A stretch of 64,000 bases of DNA, from assembly GCA_964603725.1 (NCBI GenBank), contig CAZRWW010000002.1, positions 62,001 through 126,000 on the forward strand. The letters are read 5' to 3'. Each line of letters begins with the position of its first letter. The first letter of the stretch is position 1. Shown in pieces: positions 29,734-38,298 of this stretch. Both the position numbers and the translations under genes were made by a program. The stretch comes from CAZDKK01 sp964603725 (GTDB lineage Bacteria; Eisenbacteria; RBG-16-71-46; CAIMUX01; WJJG01). The notes under the pieces are model-generated. The model searched no databases and had not been told where the DNA came from. It saw nothing but the letters and a program-made list of their open reading frames with translations.

Positions 29734-30188
29734 GCCTCACCCTCCTCGAACCAGGCCCGGGCGCGGCGCACGAGCTCCGCCGCTTCGCCGACGGCCGCCG
29801 GGGGCGAGGGCATGGCCGCGCAGATGACCGGCCCGTAGTTGGCCCGGACCATGCGCGGGTCGAGCACCACGCAGACGCCGCGGTCGCCGCGGCGGCGGAT
29901 GAGCCGGCCCCCGCCCTGGCGCATGCGCAGCACGGCTTCGGGCAGAGCGTACTCGGTGAAGAACCCCGGACGGCCTTCCTCAAGCAGGCGCTCCGAAATC
30001 GCCTCGACACGCGGGTCGGTCGGCACGGTAAAGGGCAGCCGGGTGACGATCAGCACTTCCAGATCTCGGCCCGGGAAGTCCACGCCCTGCCAGAAGCTGG
30101 CGGTGCCGAGCAGCACCGCGCGCTCGGCGGCGCGGAAGCGCGCCATGAGCTGCGCCCGCGGGGTCTCGCGGCTCTGTCCCAGAATCAC
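29730..30188 (-). CDS. dinG: DinG-family helicase, C-terminal fragment after an in-frame stop
   Basis: Continues the frame of the gene above: the codons between it and the upstream TAG at 30270-30272 read TLVLFPSHRSLRAVWDDL, the expected start of helicase domain 2. The visible part holds motif V/VI regions (LLGTASFWQGVDFPG and LRMRQGGGRLIRR with the arginine finger). If translated alone from GTG 30188 it would be 152 residues with no Walker motifs, so it is probably inactive alone. Treat the two pieces as one interrupted gene spanning 29730-31832. Confidence 0.8.
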   Translation of the reverse strand: MILGQSRETPRAQLMARFRAAERAVLLGTASFWQGVDFPGRDLEVLIVTRLPFTVPTDPRVEAISERLLEEGRPGFFTEYALPEAVLRMRQGGGRLIRRRGDRGVCVVLDPRMVRANYGPVICAAMPSPPAAVGEAAELVRRARAWFEEGEA

Positions 30189-30269
30189 CAGACCGGCCAG
30201 CTCCGGACGCTGCGCGAGGTCATCCCAGACCGCCCGCAGCGAGCGGTGCGACGGGAACAGGACGAGAGT

Positions 30270-31832
30270 CTAGCGACTCACCGCCGCGAGCAGCTCCGCG
30301 ATCGCGCCCGCCAGGAAGCTCTCGTAGCCCGGATCGCGCGGATCGACCGCGTACGTCGCCACCAGGGTCAAGAGCTGGCGGTCGAACTCGAACGGGCTGG
30401 CGAGCTGGAGATGCACGGCCTCGCCGCGGTCCAGGCCGACCTGACGCTCGAAGTAGCCGAAGTCGTCGCCCGCCGCCAGGGTGGCCGACGTGAACACCAC
30501 GGCCGCGTGCTCGTCGAGCAGGTGCGCGCGCAGCGCCGGACCGGTTTCGAGCGGCAGCGAGGAAAGCTGCGGGCCACGCGCGGGCGAAGACTCGATCACG
30601 TAGACCTCGCGGCGATCATCGGGCGCCAGCAGGGCGGCCAGCGCCTGCTCCTCTTCGCGCAGCTCTTCCAGCGCCGCCTCGGCCGCCTCCAGCGTGTCGG
30701 CCAGATCCTCGCTGCGAACCCCCTCGTCCAGCTCGGCGAGAACGGCGGCGTGGAGGCGCCCGCCCAGCTCGACGGCGCGCCGCGCCGCCTGCACCAGAAG
30801 CTCCCCCTCGGGGGGCAAGAGGCCCTCGTCGCACGCGCGGCGGTCGTAGCGCCTGCGCTCACCCTCGCGGGGAAAGCCCTCGCGCCCGCGCAGCGCGGCG
30901 AAGTAGGCGCGGGCCTGTTCGAGCAAGGCCCGCGCCTCCTGCTCGAACTCGTTGATGCGACCCATCAGATTGCGGCGCGTCACCTGGGAGCGCACCGCCC
31001 GCGCCGCGCGCCTCAGCCGGTCGCTGGCGCCCGGCTCGCCCGCGCCCCCCAGCCGCAGCGCCCGCTCCTCGAACGACCGGGCCGAGACGGTGCGACTGAG
31101 CGGCTCGAGGGCCGCTTCGGGCAATTCGTGGGCCTCGTCGACGATCACCACCCGGTGCTCGGGCAGGATGCCCCCACCGCCGAAGACATCGGCCAGCAGC
31201 AGCGAGTGGTTCACGACCACGATCTCGGCCTCGCGCGCTTCGCGGCGGGCCTTCTTGTGAAAGCAGCCGGTTTCCGGACGGCACAGCCGGCTGCGACAGA
31301 AGCGCGCGTCGCCCCCGATCTCGGCCCACACCCGCGCGCCTCGCGGCCCCAGATCGGGCGCCTCGGAGAAGGCCCCGCTGTCGGTGCCCTGCACCCACGC
31401 TTCCAGCCGCTCGACCGCCCAGCGCCCGTCGGCGCCGGCGCCTTTCTCCTCGACGAAGAGGTTCCAGCGCCGCCGGCACAGGTAGTTGGCGCGCCCCTTC
31501 AAGGCGACAATGCGCAGATCCGGATGCACCAGGCGCCGCAGCCGGGGAGCTTCCTGGTTGAGGATCTGGTCCTGCAGGTGGCGGGTGTAGGAGCTGATGA
31601 TGACCGGCTCGCGGTGTGCGCGCGCGTACAAGGCGGCGGGCACGAGGTAGGCCATGGTCTTGCCCACGCCGGTGGGCGCCTCGGAAATCAGCAGCCACTC
31701 GTGGAACAGCGCCTCGAGCACGCGCTGGCCCATCTCGAGCTGTTGCGGCCGGGCGTCGTATCGGTCGACGACCTTGGCCAGCAGGCCGCCGGCGCCCAGG
31801 ATCTCCGTCAGGATCCGCTGCTCGCGCTGCAC
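30270..31832 (-). CDS. dinG: DinG-family ATP-dependent DNA helicase, N-terminal fragment
   Basis: 520 residues to the TAG. A superfamily 2 XPD/DinG-type 5'-3' helicase: Walker A SEAPTGVGKT, four Cys for the iron-sulfur cluster (YLCRRRW, CRSRLC, GCFHKKARR), and DEAH box VIVDEAHELPE. It then stops just before helicase domain 2. The GTG 31832 start follows GGGGG. An in-frame TAG cuts the gene; TAG is used as an ordinary stop by neighbouring genes (for example pilQ and the PilW-like gene), so recoding is unlikely. Either a real nonsense mutation or a consensus error explains it. Confidence 0.85.
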   Translation of the reverse strand: MQREQRILTEILGAGGLLAKVVDRYDARPQQLEMGQRVLEALFHEWLLISEAPTGVGKTMAYLVPAALYARAHREPVIISSYTRHLQDQILNQEAPRLRRLVHPDLRIVALKGRANYLCRRRWNLFVEEKGAGADGRWAVERLEAWVQGTDSGAFSEAPDLGPRGARVWAEIGGDARFCRSRLCRPETGCFHKKARREAREAEIVVVNHSLLLADVFGGGGILPEHRVVIVDEAHELPEAALEPLSRTVSARSFEERALRLGGAGEPGASDRLRRAARAVRSQVTRRNLMGRINEFEQEARALLEQARAYFAALRGREGFPREGERRRYDRRACDEGLLPPEGELLVQAARRAVELGGRLHAAVLAELDEGVRSEDLADTLEAAEAALEELREEEQALAALLAPDDRREVYVIESSPARGPQLSSLPLETGPALRAHLLDEHAAVVFTSATLAAGDDFGYFERQVGLDRGEAVHLQLASPFEFDRQLLTLVATYAVDPRDPGYESFLAGAIAELLAAVSR

Positions 31833-32265
31833 ACGGCCCCCTGCCCGGCAGCCGGCGCTTCCGGGACCCAAGCAATGAGGTTGTCGCCCGGCAGGGACCG
31901 TAGCAAGCCGCCGGCCGGGTCACGCTGCCGCACGATGACAAGATGACATGCCAGGCTAGCGGAGGACGCCGGCGCCCGCAACCCCCGGACGGGGCCGATC
32001 CCGGACGGCTGCCCGGATGCCGCGGCCGGCTGCCCGGCCGGCTTCTCGGACGCCTGCCCGGACACCTGCCCGGACGGTCGCCGGGATGCCGCCACCCGCC
32101 CCCCGGCAGCTCCCGGGAGCGGCGCGCCGCCGGCGAACGTCCCGGAGCTGCCGCCCGGTTTTCGGATTGAATTCACCGCGCCCGTCAGGCTCCATTCTCC
32201 CGGTCCACGCTCCGGTCCCTCGCTTGGAGGCCGGGGTCGCTCGGGGGGGTGCTCAGAGGACAGGC
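31833..32265. other. Divergent intergenic region between dinG and ligA
   Basis: 433 bp. It must contain the promoters of both genes, though no strong consensus was found. A GC-rich degenerate 12-bp repeat occupies about 32001-32090. The ligA ribosome site (AGAGGA) is at its right end. Long open frames here are compositional and show no protein-like features. Confidence 0.5.
32001..32090. repeat. Degenerate 12-bp tandem repeat upstream of ligA
   Basis: About seven imperfect units related to gcctgcccggac, rich in GCCCGG. It lies within the ligA-dinG divergent promoter region. Unit boundaries are approximate because the copies have diverged. Confidence 0.55.
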
Positions 32266-34419
32266 ATGACCGGGCCCAATTCGCCGGCAGCGCGCGTGGC
32301 GGCGCTGCGGCAGTCGATCCGCCATCACAACCGTCGCTACTACGTCGACGGCGAGCCACAGATCAGCGACCGCGAGTACGATGCCCTGGTGCGCGAGCTC
32401 GAGGCGCTCGAGCGCGCGCACCCCGAGCTGGACGATCCCGACAGCCCCACGCACCGCGTGGGCGGCGAGCCCCTGGAGGGCTTCGCCACGGTTCTGCACC
32501 GCGTGCCGATGCTGAGCCTGCAGAACACATACGACGAGGCGGAGGTGCGCGAGTTCGACGCCCGGGTGCGCCGACTGCTCGACCTCGCTCGTTCGCCCGC
32601 CTACGTGGTCGAGCTGAAGATCGACGGCATCGCCATCGCCCTGCACTACGAGAGGGGCCGCTTCGTGCGCGGCGTGACGCGCGGCGACGGCACGCGGGGC
32701 GACGACGTGACGGCCAACCTGCGCACCGTGCGTAGCCTGCCGCTGATCCTCGACCCCCCCGACGGTCCGGTCCCCGCCGCGTTGGAAGTGCGCGGGGAGG
32801 TCTACTTCCCGCGAGAGGCCTTTCGCCGCCTCAACGCCGAGCGGGAGCGCGGCGGCCAGAAGCTCTTCGCCAACCCGCGCAATGCCGCGGCCGGCACGCT
32901 CAAGCTGCTCGACCCGCGCCAGGTGGCCGAGCGCCCCCTGGCGCTCTTCGTCTACCAGATCGCCGGCGCCGTGCCCGCTCAGATCGCGACCCATTGGGAG
33001 GCGCTCGGCCACCTGCGCCGCCTCGGGCTGCCCGTGAACCCGCACGCGCGGCGCGTGAACGATATCGAGGAAGCGCTTGGCGTATTCCGTGAGTGGGAGC
33101 GCCGCCGTCTCGAGCTCGACTACGACACCGACGGCATGGTGCTCAAGCTGGACAGCCTAACCCGGCAACGCGACGTGGGGATGACCAGCAAGGCCCCCCG
33201 CTGGGGCATCGCCTACAAGTTCGAGACCGAGCGCGCCGTCACGCGCGTGGTCGACATCTCGCTCCAGGTGGGCCGGACCGGGGCCGTCACCCCGGTGGCC
33301 GAGCTCGAGCCGGTCGAGCTGCTCGGCACGGTCGTCAAGCGCGCGACGCTGCACAACGCGGACGAGATCGACCGCCTCGGGGTGCGGGTCGGCGACATGG
33401 TGGCGATCGAGAAGGGCGGCGAGATCATCCCCAAGGTCACGAGCGTGCTGGTCGAGATGCGGGACGGCTCGGAGCGCCCGTTCACCTTCCCCACCGCGTG
33501 TCCGGTCTGCCAGCAGCCCCTGGAACGCACCACCGGTGAGGTGGTCATTCGCTGCGTCAACGAGCACTGCCCCGCCTTGCTCAAGCGCCAGATCCTGCAC
33601 TTCGCGGGGCGCGGCGCCATGGACATCACGGGGCTGGGCGATGTGCTGGTCGAGCAGCTGGTCGACCGCGCGCTCGTGCACGACGTGGCCGGCCTCTATG
33701 CGCTCACGGCCCCCGCGCTGGCCGATCTCGAGCGCATGGGCCCCAAGTCGGCCGCCAACCTCGTCGCCGCCATCGCCGAGGCCCGCACGCGGCCCCTCCA
33801 CCGCCTCTTCTTCGCGCTCGGCATCCGCCATGTCGGTGCCCATGCGGCCCGCGTGCTCGCGGCGGCCTACCGCTCCGTCGATGCGCTGGCGGCCGCCCGC
33901 GAGGAAGACCTGGCGCAACTCCCCGACATCGGTCCGGTCGTGGCCGCGGCCATCACCCACTACTTTGCGCAGCCGGCCAGCCGCCGCCTGCTCGCCAGGC
34001 TGCAGGCCGGCGGCGTGGCGCTGGCCGCGCCGGCCGAGACGGCCGGCGGCCTGCAACCCGGCGGTCCGCCATCCGGCGGCCTACCATCAGGCGGTCTGCC
34101 ATCGGGCGGTCTGCCATCGGGCGGGCCGCCGGGCGTTCCCGCGGCGAGCACCGTTCTCGCCGGTCGCACCTTCGTTCTGACCGGAACGCTGCCAGCGCTC
34201 TCGCGCGATGAGGCCCGCGCGCTCATCGAGCGCCATGGGGGACGGGTGACCGGCTCCGTCAGTCGCAAGACGAGCTTCGTGGTGGCCGGCGCCGACCCCG
34301 GCTCCAAGCTCGCGCGCGCCGCGGCGCTGGGCGTCCCGGTGCTGGACGAAGAAGGCCTTCGCCGCCTGGTTGGCGGCGAAGGCCCGGTGGCGAACTCGTC
34401 CGGCGCGCCCGTCCCCTAG
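32266..34419 (+). CDS. ligA: NAD-dependent DNA ligase
   Basis: 717 residues. Domain Ia (IRHHNRRYYVDGEPQISDRE), adenylation domain with the active-site Lys in ELKIDGIA (near residue 117) and TRGDGTRGDDV, OB fold, four-Cys zinc finger (CPVC..CVNEHC), helix-hairpin-helix domains, and a C-terminal BRCT (FVLTGTLPALSRDEARALIE). The start ATG 32266 has AGAGGA 6 bp upstream; the frame is open further up but without ligase sequence. An extra Gly/Pro/Ser linker with PSGGL repeats sits between the helix-hairpin-helix and BRCT domains. It seals nicks in replication and repair. Its stop overlaps the convergent parvulin gene's stop within CTAG. Confidence 0.98.
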   Translation: MTGPNSPAARVAALRQSIRHHNRRYYVDGEPQISDREYDALVRELEALERAHPELDDPDSPTHRVGGEPLEGFATVLHRVPMLSLQNTYDEAEVREFDARVRRLLDLARSPAYVVELKIDGIAIALHYERGRFVRGVTRGDGTRGDDVTANLRTVRSLPLILDPPDGPVPAALEVRGEVYFPREAFRRLNAERERGGQKLFANPRNAAAGTLKLLDPRQVAERPLALFVYQIAGAVPAQIATHWEALGHLRRLGLPVNPHARRVNDIEEALGVFREWERRRLELDYDTDGMVLKLDSLTRQRDVGMTSKAPRWGIAYKFETERAVTRVVDISLQVGRTGAVTPVAELEPVELLGTVVKRATLHNADEIDRLGVRVGDMVAIEKGGEIIPKVTSVLVEMRDGSERPFTFPTACPVCQQPLERTTGEVVIRCVNEHCPALLKRQILHFAGRGAMDITGLGDVLVEQLVDRALVHDVAGLYALTAPALADLERMGPKSAANLVAAIAEARTRPLHRLFFALGIRHVGAHAARVLAAAYRSVDALAAAREEDLAQLPDIGPVVAAAITHYFAQPASRRLLARLQAGGVALAAPAETAGGLQPGGPPSGGLPSGGLPSGGLPSGGPPGVPAASTVLAGRTFVLTGTLPALSRDEARALIERHGGRVTGSVSRKTSFVVAGADPGSKLARAAALGVPVLDEEGLRRLVGGEGPVANSSGAPVP
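34048..34140. repeat. 15-bp repeat in the ligA linker
   Basis: Tandem units of the type ccatcgggcggtctg encode PSGGL-like pentapeptides (about four good copies with degenerate flanks). The unit is a multiple of three and the linker is probably disordered. Confidence 0.8.
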
Positions 34420-36155
34420 CGCAGGGCGTTCTCGTTGATCTTCAGGTGATAACGCTTCTCGATCTCGCCCAGCGTCGCTGCCAAGCTGTCCTCGAGAATC
34501 CTGCGCTGCAGGTCGCGACGCACGAAGGGCGCCGCCGCCTCGAGGGTCAGTGTGTTGGGCAGCTGGCGGAAGTAGATCTGCAGGATGACCCACTCGTTGC
34601 CCAGCTCCTGCGGCTCGGTGGTGGTGGGCGAGCCGTCCGGCTGCGGGGCGAAGTTGCGCGCCACCTCAGTATACTGCGGGTAGGGTCCCGTGTCGGTCGG
34701 ATCGAGCTTGGCCTCGAAGGTGACCCGCGCATCCGCCTTGATTGCGCCGCTGGCCGCCGACGTCCACGGCGTGCCGGCCCGCAGGCTCTCGTAGGTCTGC
34801 CAGGCCAGGTCGCGCAGATCGAGGGGGAAGCGCAGGAATCCGTAGCCGACGAGGTCCTGCGAGACGTACTCCTGCTCGTGCGCCCGCCAGTAGGACCCCA
34901 CGTCCGCATCGCTGACCGCATCGCGGTATACGGCCAGGGTCTTGGCATGGTAGGCGTCCAGGAAGAGCTCGTCGCGCTTGTTGGCCTTGAGCCGCAGGAT
35001 CTCGGGATCTTCCAGGGCCCCCCGCTTGGTCGCCTCCTCCATGAGCATCCAGCGCATGAAGCGCCGCTCGATCTGAGTGCGGATCTTGCTCTCGTCCCCG
35101 GTCGTCGGCCAGTAGTCCAGATCCACCTTCCAGAGACTCTGCACGAAGTCCCCGATGGTCATCACGCCGCCCGACCAGCGCACGAGGGGCAGGGCTCGCT
35201 CGGCCGGCGAAAAGCGGTGCAGGGGCGGCTTCAAGAGCTGGAAGTCCGGCTGAACGCCCTGCTCCGGAAGCTTGCCGAGCGAGTCGTGCATGGCCGTGAA
35301 GTGCAGCAGGAGCGGGCCGATGTTCTCGTCGACGATCTCCATGGCGTAGTCGCGCTTCATGCCCTCGATCAGCTCCTGCATCTTCCTGGAGCGGTAGCCC
35401 ATGTCCGCGAGCTTCTCGGCGTCGGCCCGCGCCTCGGAGGCCTCCCGCGTGCGGATGCCGCCGAGCTGCAGGACGTGCCATCCCCAGCGCGTCGTCTCCA
35501 CCGGGCCGCCGATCTGGCCCTCGGTCGAGAGGTCGTCATAGAGCATCGCCCCGATTTCGGGCGCGAGCTGAGGCCGGCTGACCCAGCCGACGTCCGCGTA
35601 GAGCGCCTCCCCGGTGTCCATGTGCTGGGCGGCATACTCGTTGGCGATCGTGGCGAAATCGGCGCCCGGTTGACTGACCTTGCCGTAGATCTCCTGAGCC
35701 AGTTCCTGCTTGCGGCAGAGCACATGGCGCAGGTAGCGCTCCTGGGTCATCTCATTGGCGAGCGAATCAACATAGGCCGCGGGTATCTCGACTGCCGCTC
35801 TGACCTTGGGCCAGAAGACGGACTGCACCGTCTTCTCGAGCCAGCGATCGAAGCCTATTGTCTCGCGCAGGGGCAGCTCGCCGTTCATCATGTCCTGCGC
35901 GTTGCGGACGAGTAGCTCCTTCTTCGCCATGAGCTCGGCGAAGGCCTTGCGGTCGCTGAAGTTGGCCTGGCGCCACTGGTCTTCGCCCTTGAGTCGATCG
36001 TAGGAGGCCACGAGTTGCGACAGGGTCACTGTCCGTCCGTCCAGGGAGACCACCACGGGGTCCTTCTCCTTGCGGCCGCAGCCGGAGGCCAGCAGCGCCC
36101 AGAGAAGTGCCAAGCCCGCCAGGGCCCCCAAGACCATCCGTCCTGCTTTGACCAT
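34416..36155 (-). CDS. Parvulin-type peptidyl-prolyl isomerase lipoprotein (SurA/PrsA-like)
   Basis: 579 residues. Signal peptide with lipobox-like ending (ALLWALLASGC) followed by charged residues, so probably a lipoprotein. A SurA-like N-terminal region follows, then a parvulin domain (RYLRHVLCRKQELAQEIYGK, ADVGWVSRPQLAPEIGAMLY, GWHVLQLGG). A large helical C-terminal half resembles a second chaperone segment. It would assist folding of outer-membrane or secreted proteins in the periplasm. It lies just downstream of the Omp85 gene on the same strand, fitting barrel assembly. Start ATG 36155, with GGGTGGGG upstream. Confidence 0.85.
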   Translation of the reverse strand: MVKAGRMVLGALAGLALLWALLASGCGRKEKDPVVVSLDGRTVTLSQLVASYDRLKGEDQWRQANFSDRKAFAELMAKKELLVRNAQDMMNGELPLRETIGFDRWLEKTVQSVFWPKVRAAVEIPAAYVDSLANEMTQERYLRHVLCRKQELAQEIYGKVSQPGADFATIANEYAAQHMDTGEALYADVGWVSRPQLAPEIGAMLYDDLSTEGQIGGPVETTRWGWHVLQLGGIRTREASEARADAEKLADMGYRSRKMQELIEGMKRDYAMEIVDENIGPLLLHFTAMHDSLGKLPEQGVQPDFQLLKPPLHRFSPAERALPLVRWSGGVMTIGDFVQSLWKVDLDYWPTTGDESKIRTQIERRFMRWMLMEEATKRGALEDPEILRLKANKRDELFLDAYHAKTLAVYRDAVSDADVGSYWRAHEQEYVSQDLVGYGFLRFPLDLRDLAWQTYESLRAGTPWTSAASGAIKADARVTFEAKLDPTDTGPYPQYTEVARNFAPQPDGSPTTTEPQELGNEWVILQIYFRQLPNTLTLEAAAPFVRRDLQRRILEDSLAATLGEIEKRYHLKINENALR

Positions 36156-36318
36156 GGATCCCCACCCTTTCAGATTCCGGCAAACCGGCCGACCGGACCC
36201 GCCTGGTGGCCCGCGGCCGCTTTGGCCCACGTTCCAGTGAATCCCGGCTGTGAGGCAGCCGAAGCGCTGAGTTTAACCTGCCGGGCCCCCCCCAGGCAAC
36301 CGCACCCTGCCCGCGGCC

Positions 36319-38226
36319 CTAGAACCGGCTGATCAGCCCGAAGTGGATCCGGCCCTTCCACACCGGCTCTCCGCCCGGCACGGCGTAGTCGAGGCGCAAG
36401 TCGCCCGCCCGCGCCGGGGCCTGGAGCCCCAGGCCCGCGGCCCAGCGGAACACGTCGCCGGCCCCGGCTCCGAAGACGCCGGCCGGGCCCGGGCGCCACT
36501 CGCGCAACCATCCCACGTCGAGCAGCACGTAGAGGCGCGTGCCGGCCGGGGAAGCCGCCGGGCCCAGCTCCGCTCGCTGCACCAGACAGCGGGTCGCCCG
36601 ATATGCGGTCTCGAAGTAGCCGCGCAGGGAAGACGCGCCCCCCACCGAGAGCGCATCGCCGCGCAGCACGCTGTCGGCCCCCGCCACCAATCCCGCCTGC
36701 TCCTCGATCAACAGCATCAGGCCCCGCCCGGAAACCCACCCTCGCACACGGGCCTCGGCGTGGTGCAGCCTCTCGCCAGCATCGCGCGTGCCGGCCAGAT
36801 CGAGCTCCAGCTCCCACCCGCGCGTCGCGCGGCCGGCGAAGGCATCGTGGCGGCCGACCCCGAACCGGGCCGTCTGGCGCCGGCGGTCCTCCTCGGTCGC
36901 GCCTCCCAGGACCAGGCGCCGCCAGCTCCATCCGGCCCGCACGGTCCAACCCACGCCGGCCGGCATCCCGAGCTGAAGCCCCCAGCTCGTCTCGGCGTAG
37001 AGCGTGTCCTCGAGCACGTGAGTCAGCTCCAGGTCGGCGGACAGGGGCAATCGCCACACGTAGGGCTCGCGCCAGGCCAGCTCGAAGCGGCTCTCACGCT
37101 CGCGCTGCGCCCGCCACAAGACGCGCGTGCGGCGGCCCGTGCCGAAGAGGTTGCCCAGCTCGAGGTTCACGAATCCCGACACATTGCCGCTCTGGCCGCT
37201 GTAGCCGACCAGTCCCGCGAAGCTGCTCACCCGGCGTTCGCGCAACCGGTAGAGGAGATCGACCCGCAGGCTGTCCGCCCGCGGGTCGACTCCGGGAGGC
37301 CGCACCAGCAGCGGCCCCTCGACGTCATCGAACAGGCCGGAGCCGAGCAGCGCGGCGCGGGCCGCCGTCCACCGGCTGTGGCGATACGCTTCTTCGCCCC
37401 GCCAAGCCAGGAGCCGCAGCAAGTAGCCCCGCCGCGTGACACGATTGCCCTCGAAGCGCAGGCCGCTGAGGCGCACGTGCGGCCCGGGGTGCGCTGTGAG
37501 CGACACGCCGAGCAGCGCGCCATCCACGCGGGCGCTCGGCTGCACGCGCCCCAGGGGATGGCCGGCCTCGGCCCACCGCGCCAGGACGTCCTCCACCTCG
37601 GCGGCCACCTCCTCCCCCGGCGACGTCTTGACCGGCCAGGGAAGCTCCTCGTCCGGGGGCACTCTCGGGCGCGCGGGCGCATCGGCCGGTGCGCCCCGGC
37701 CCGCCGCGGCCGCGCCATCGGGGGTCCCGGGACCGGCCGCTCTCTCGGGGCCAGCCGCGGTCCCGGGGCCCGTCGCTCTCTCGAGGCCGGCCGCGGTGTC
37801 GGGGCCGGCAGTCGGGCGGCACTGCGGGCAGGACCACACGACGCGGTACCCTTCGAGGGGTGGTCCCGGGTCGAGCGTCCAGCCGGCTGCCTCGCCGGGG
37901 CACAGCCGCGCCGCGAAGAAACCCCGCCGCGCCAGCTCCTCCAGCCGCGCCGGTGCGACATCTGTCCGCCCCACCTGAGCCGCCGCCCAGGCCCGCCGGT
38001 CGGCCAGCGAGGCGACCCCCGCGGCGGTGTCGGCGACGCGCGTCTCGGGTCCCGGGCGCGGGCCGCGCGAGCACCCGCCGAAAGCCAGGAGCGCCGCGAC
38101 CAGCCCGCCGCGCGCGAGAAGCGCCGCGACCAGCCCGCCGCGCGCGAGAAGCGCCCGCGGGCCGACGGCCGCGCCCGCGACGCCGGCGAATGTTCGTCCG
38201 CCCGTCATGCCGTCCTGCCTGCTCAT
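36319..38226 (-). CDS. Omp85/BamA-superfamily outer-membrane protein
   Basis: 635 residues. The N-terminus has a tandemly duplicated hydrophobic segment (LLARGGLVAA twice) ending AFGGC, a weak lipobox. A Gly/Pro-rich region with CPQC follows, then one or two POTRA-like domains (VRLSGLRFEGNRVTRRGYLL, ARAALLGSGLFDDVEG), and a C-terminal 16-strand-type barrel with the Omp85 signature SSLRGYFE and a terminal aromatic FGLISRF. Size and POTRA content are smaller than BamA (about 800 residues, five POTRA), so a specialised assembly or two-partner-type factor is likely. ATG 38208 (after AGGACGGC) is an alternative start. Confidence 0.75.
   Translation of the reverse strand: MSRQDGMTGGRTFAGVAGAAVGPRALLARGGLVAALLARGGLVAALLAFGGCSRGPRPGPETRVADTAAGVASLADRRAWAAAQVGRTDVAPARLEELARRGFFAARLCPGEAAGWTLDPGPPLEGYRVVWSCPQCRPTAGPDTAAGLERATGPGTAAGPERAAGPGTPDGAAAAGRGAPADAPARPRVPPDEELPWPVKTSPGEEVAAEVEDVLARWAEAGHPLGRVQPSARVDGALLGVSLTAHPGPHVRLSGLRFEGNRVTRRGYLLRLLAWRGEEAYRHSRWTAARAALLGSGLFDDVEGPLLVRPPGVDPRADSLRVDLLYRLRERRVSSFAGLVGYSGQSGNVSGFVNLELGNLFGTGRRTRVLWRAQRERESRFELAWREPYVWRLPLSADLELTHVLEDTLYAETSWGLQLGMPAGVGWTVRAGWSWRRLVLGGATEEDRRRQTARFGVGRHDAFAGRATRGWELELDLAGTRDAGERLHHAEARVRGWVSGRGLMLLIEEQAGLVAGADSVLRGDALSVGGASSLRGYFETAYRATRCLVQRAELGPAASPAGTRLYVLLDVGWLREWRPGPAGVFGAGAGDVFRWAAGLGLQAPARAGDLRLDYAVPGGEPVWKGRIHFGLISRF
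38091..38150. repeat. Exact 30-bp duplication in the Omp85 leader
   Basis: Two identical 30-bp copies (38091-38120 and 38121-38150), beginning gcgccgcgaccagcccgccg, encode LLARGGLVAA twice in the signal sequence of the Omp85-family protein. Confidence 0.95.
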
Positions 38227-38298
38227 CCCAACCGATGTCCGCCGCGCAAACCCGCCGCGCCGCCGCGCCGGCGCGCGGCCGCTCCGCTTGAAGAGTCC

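Noticed and set aside
30270..30272. TAG recoding (pyrrolysine or reassigned amber)
   Set aside because: TAG ends the PilW-like gene, pilQ, ligA and others normally, so a general reassignment does not fit.
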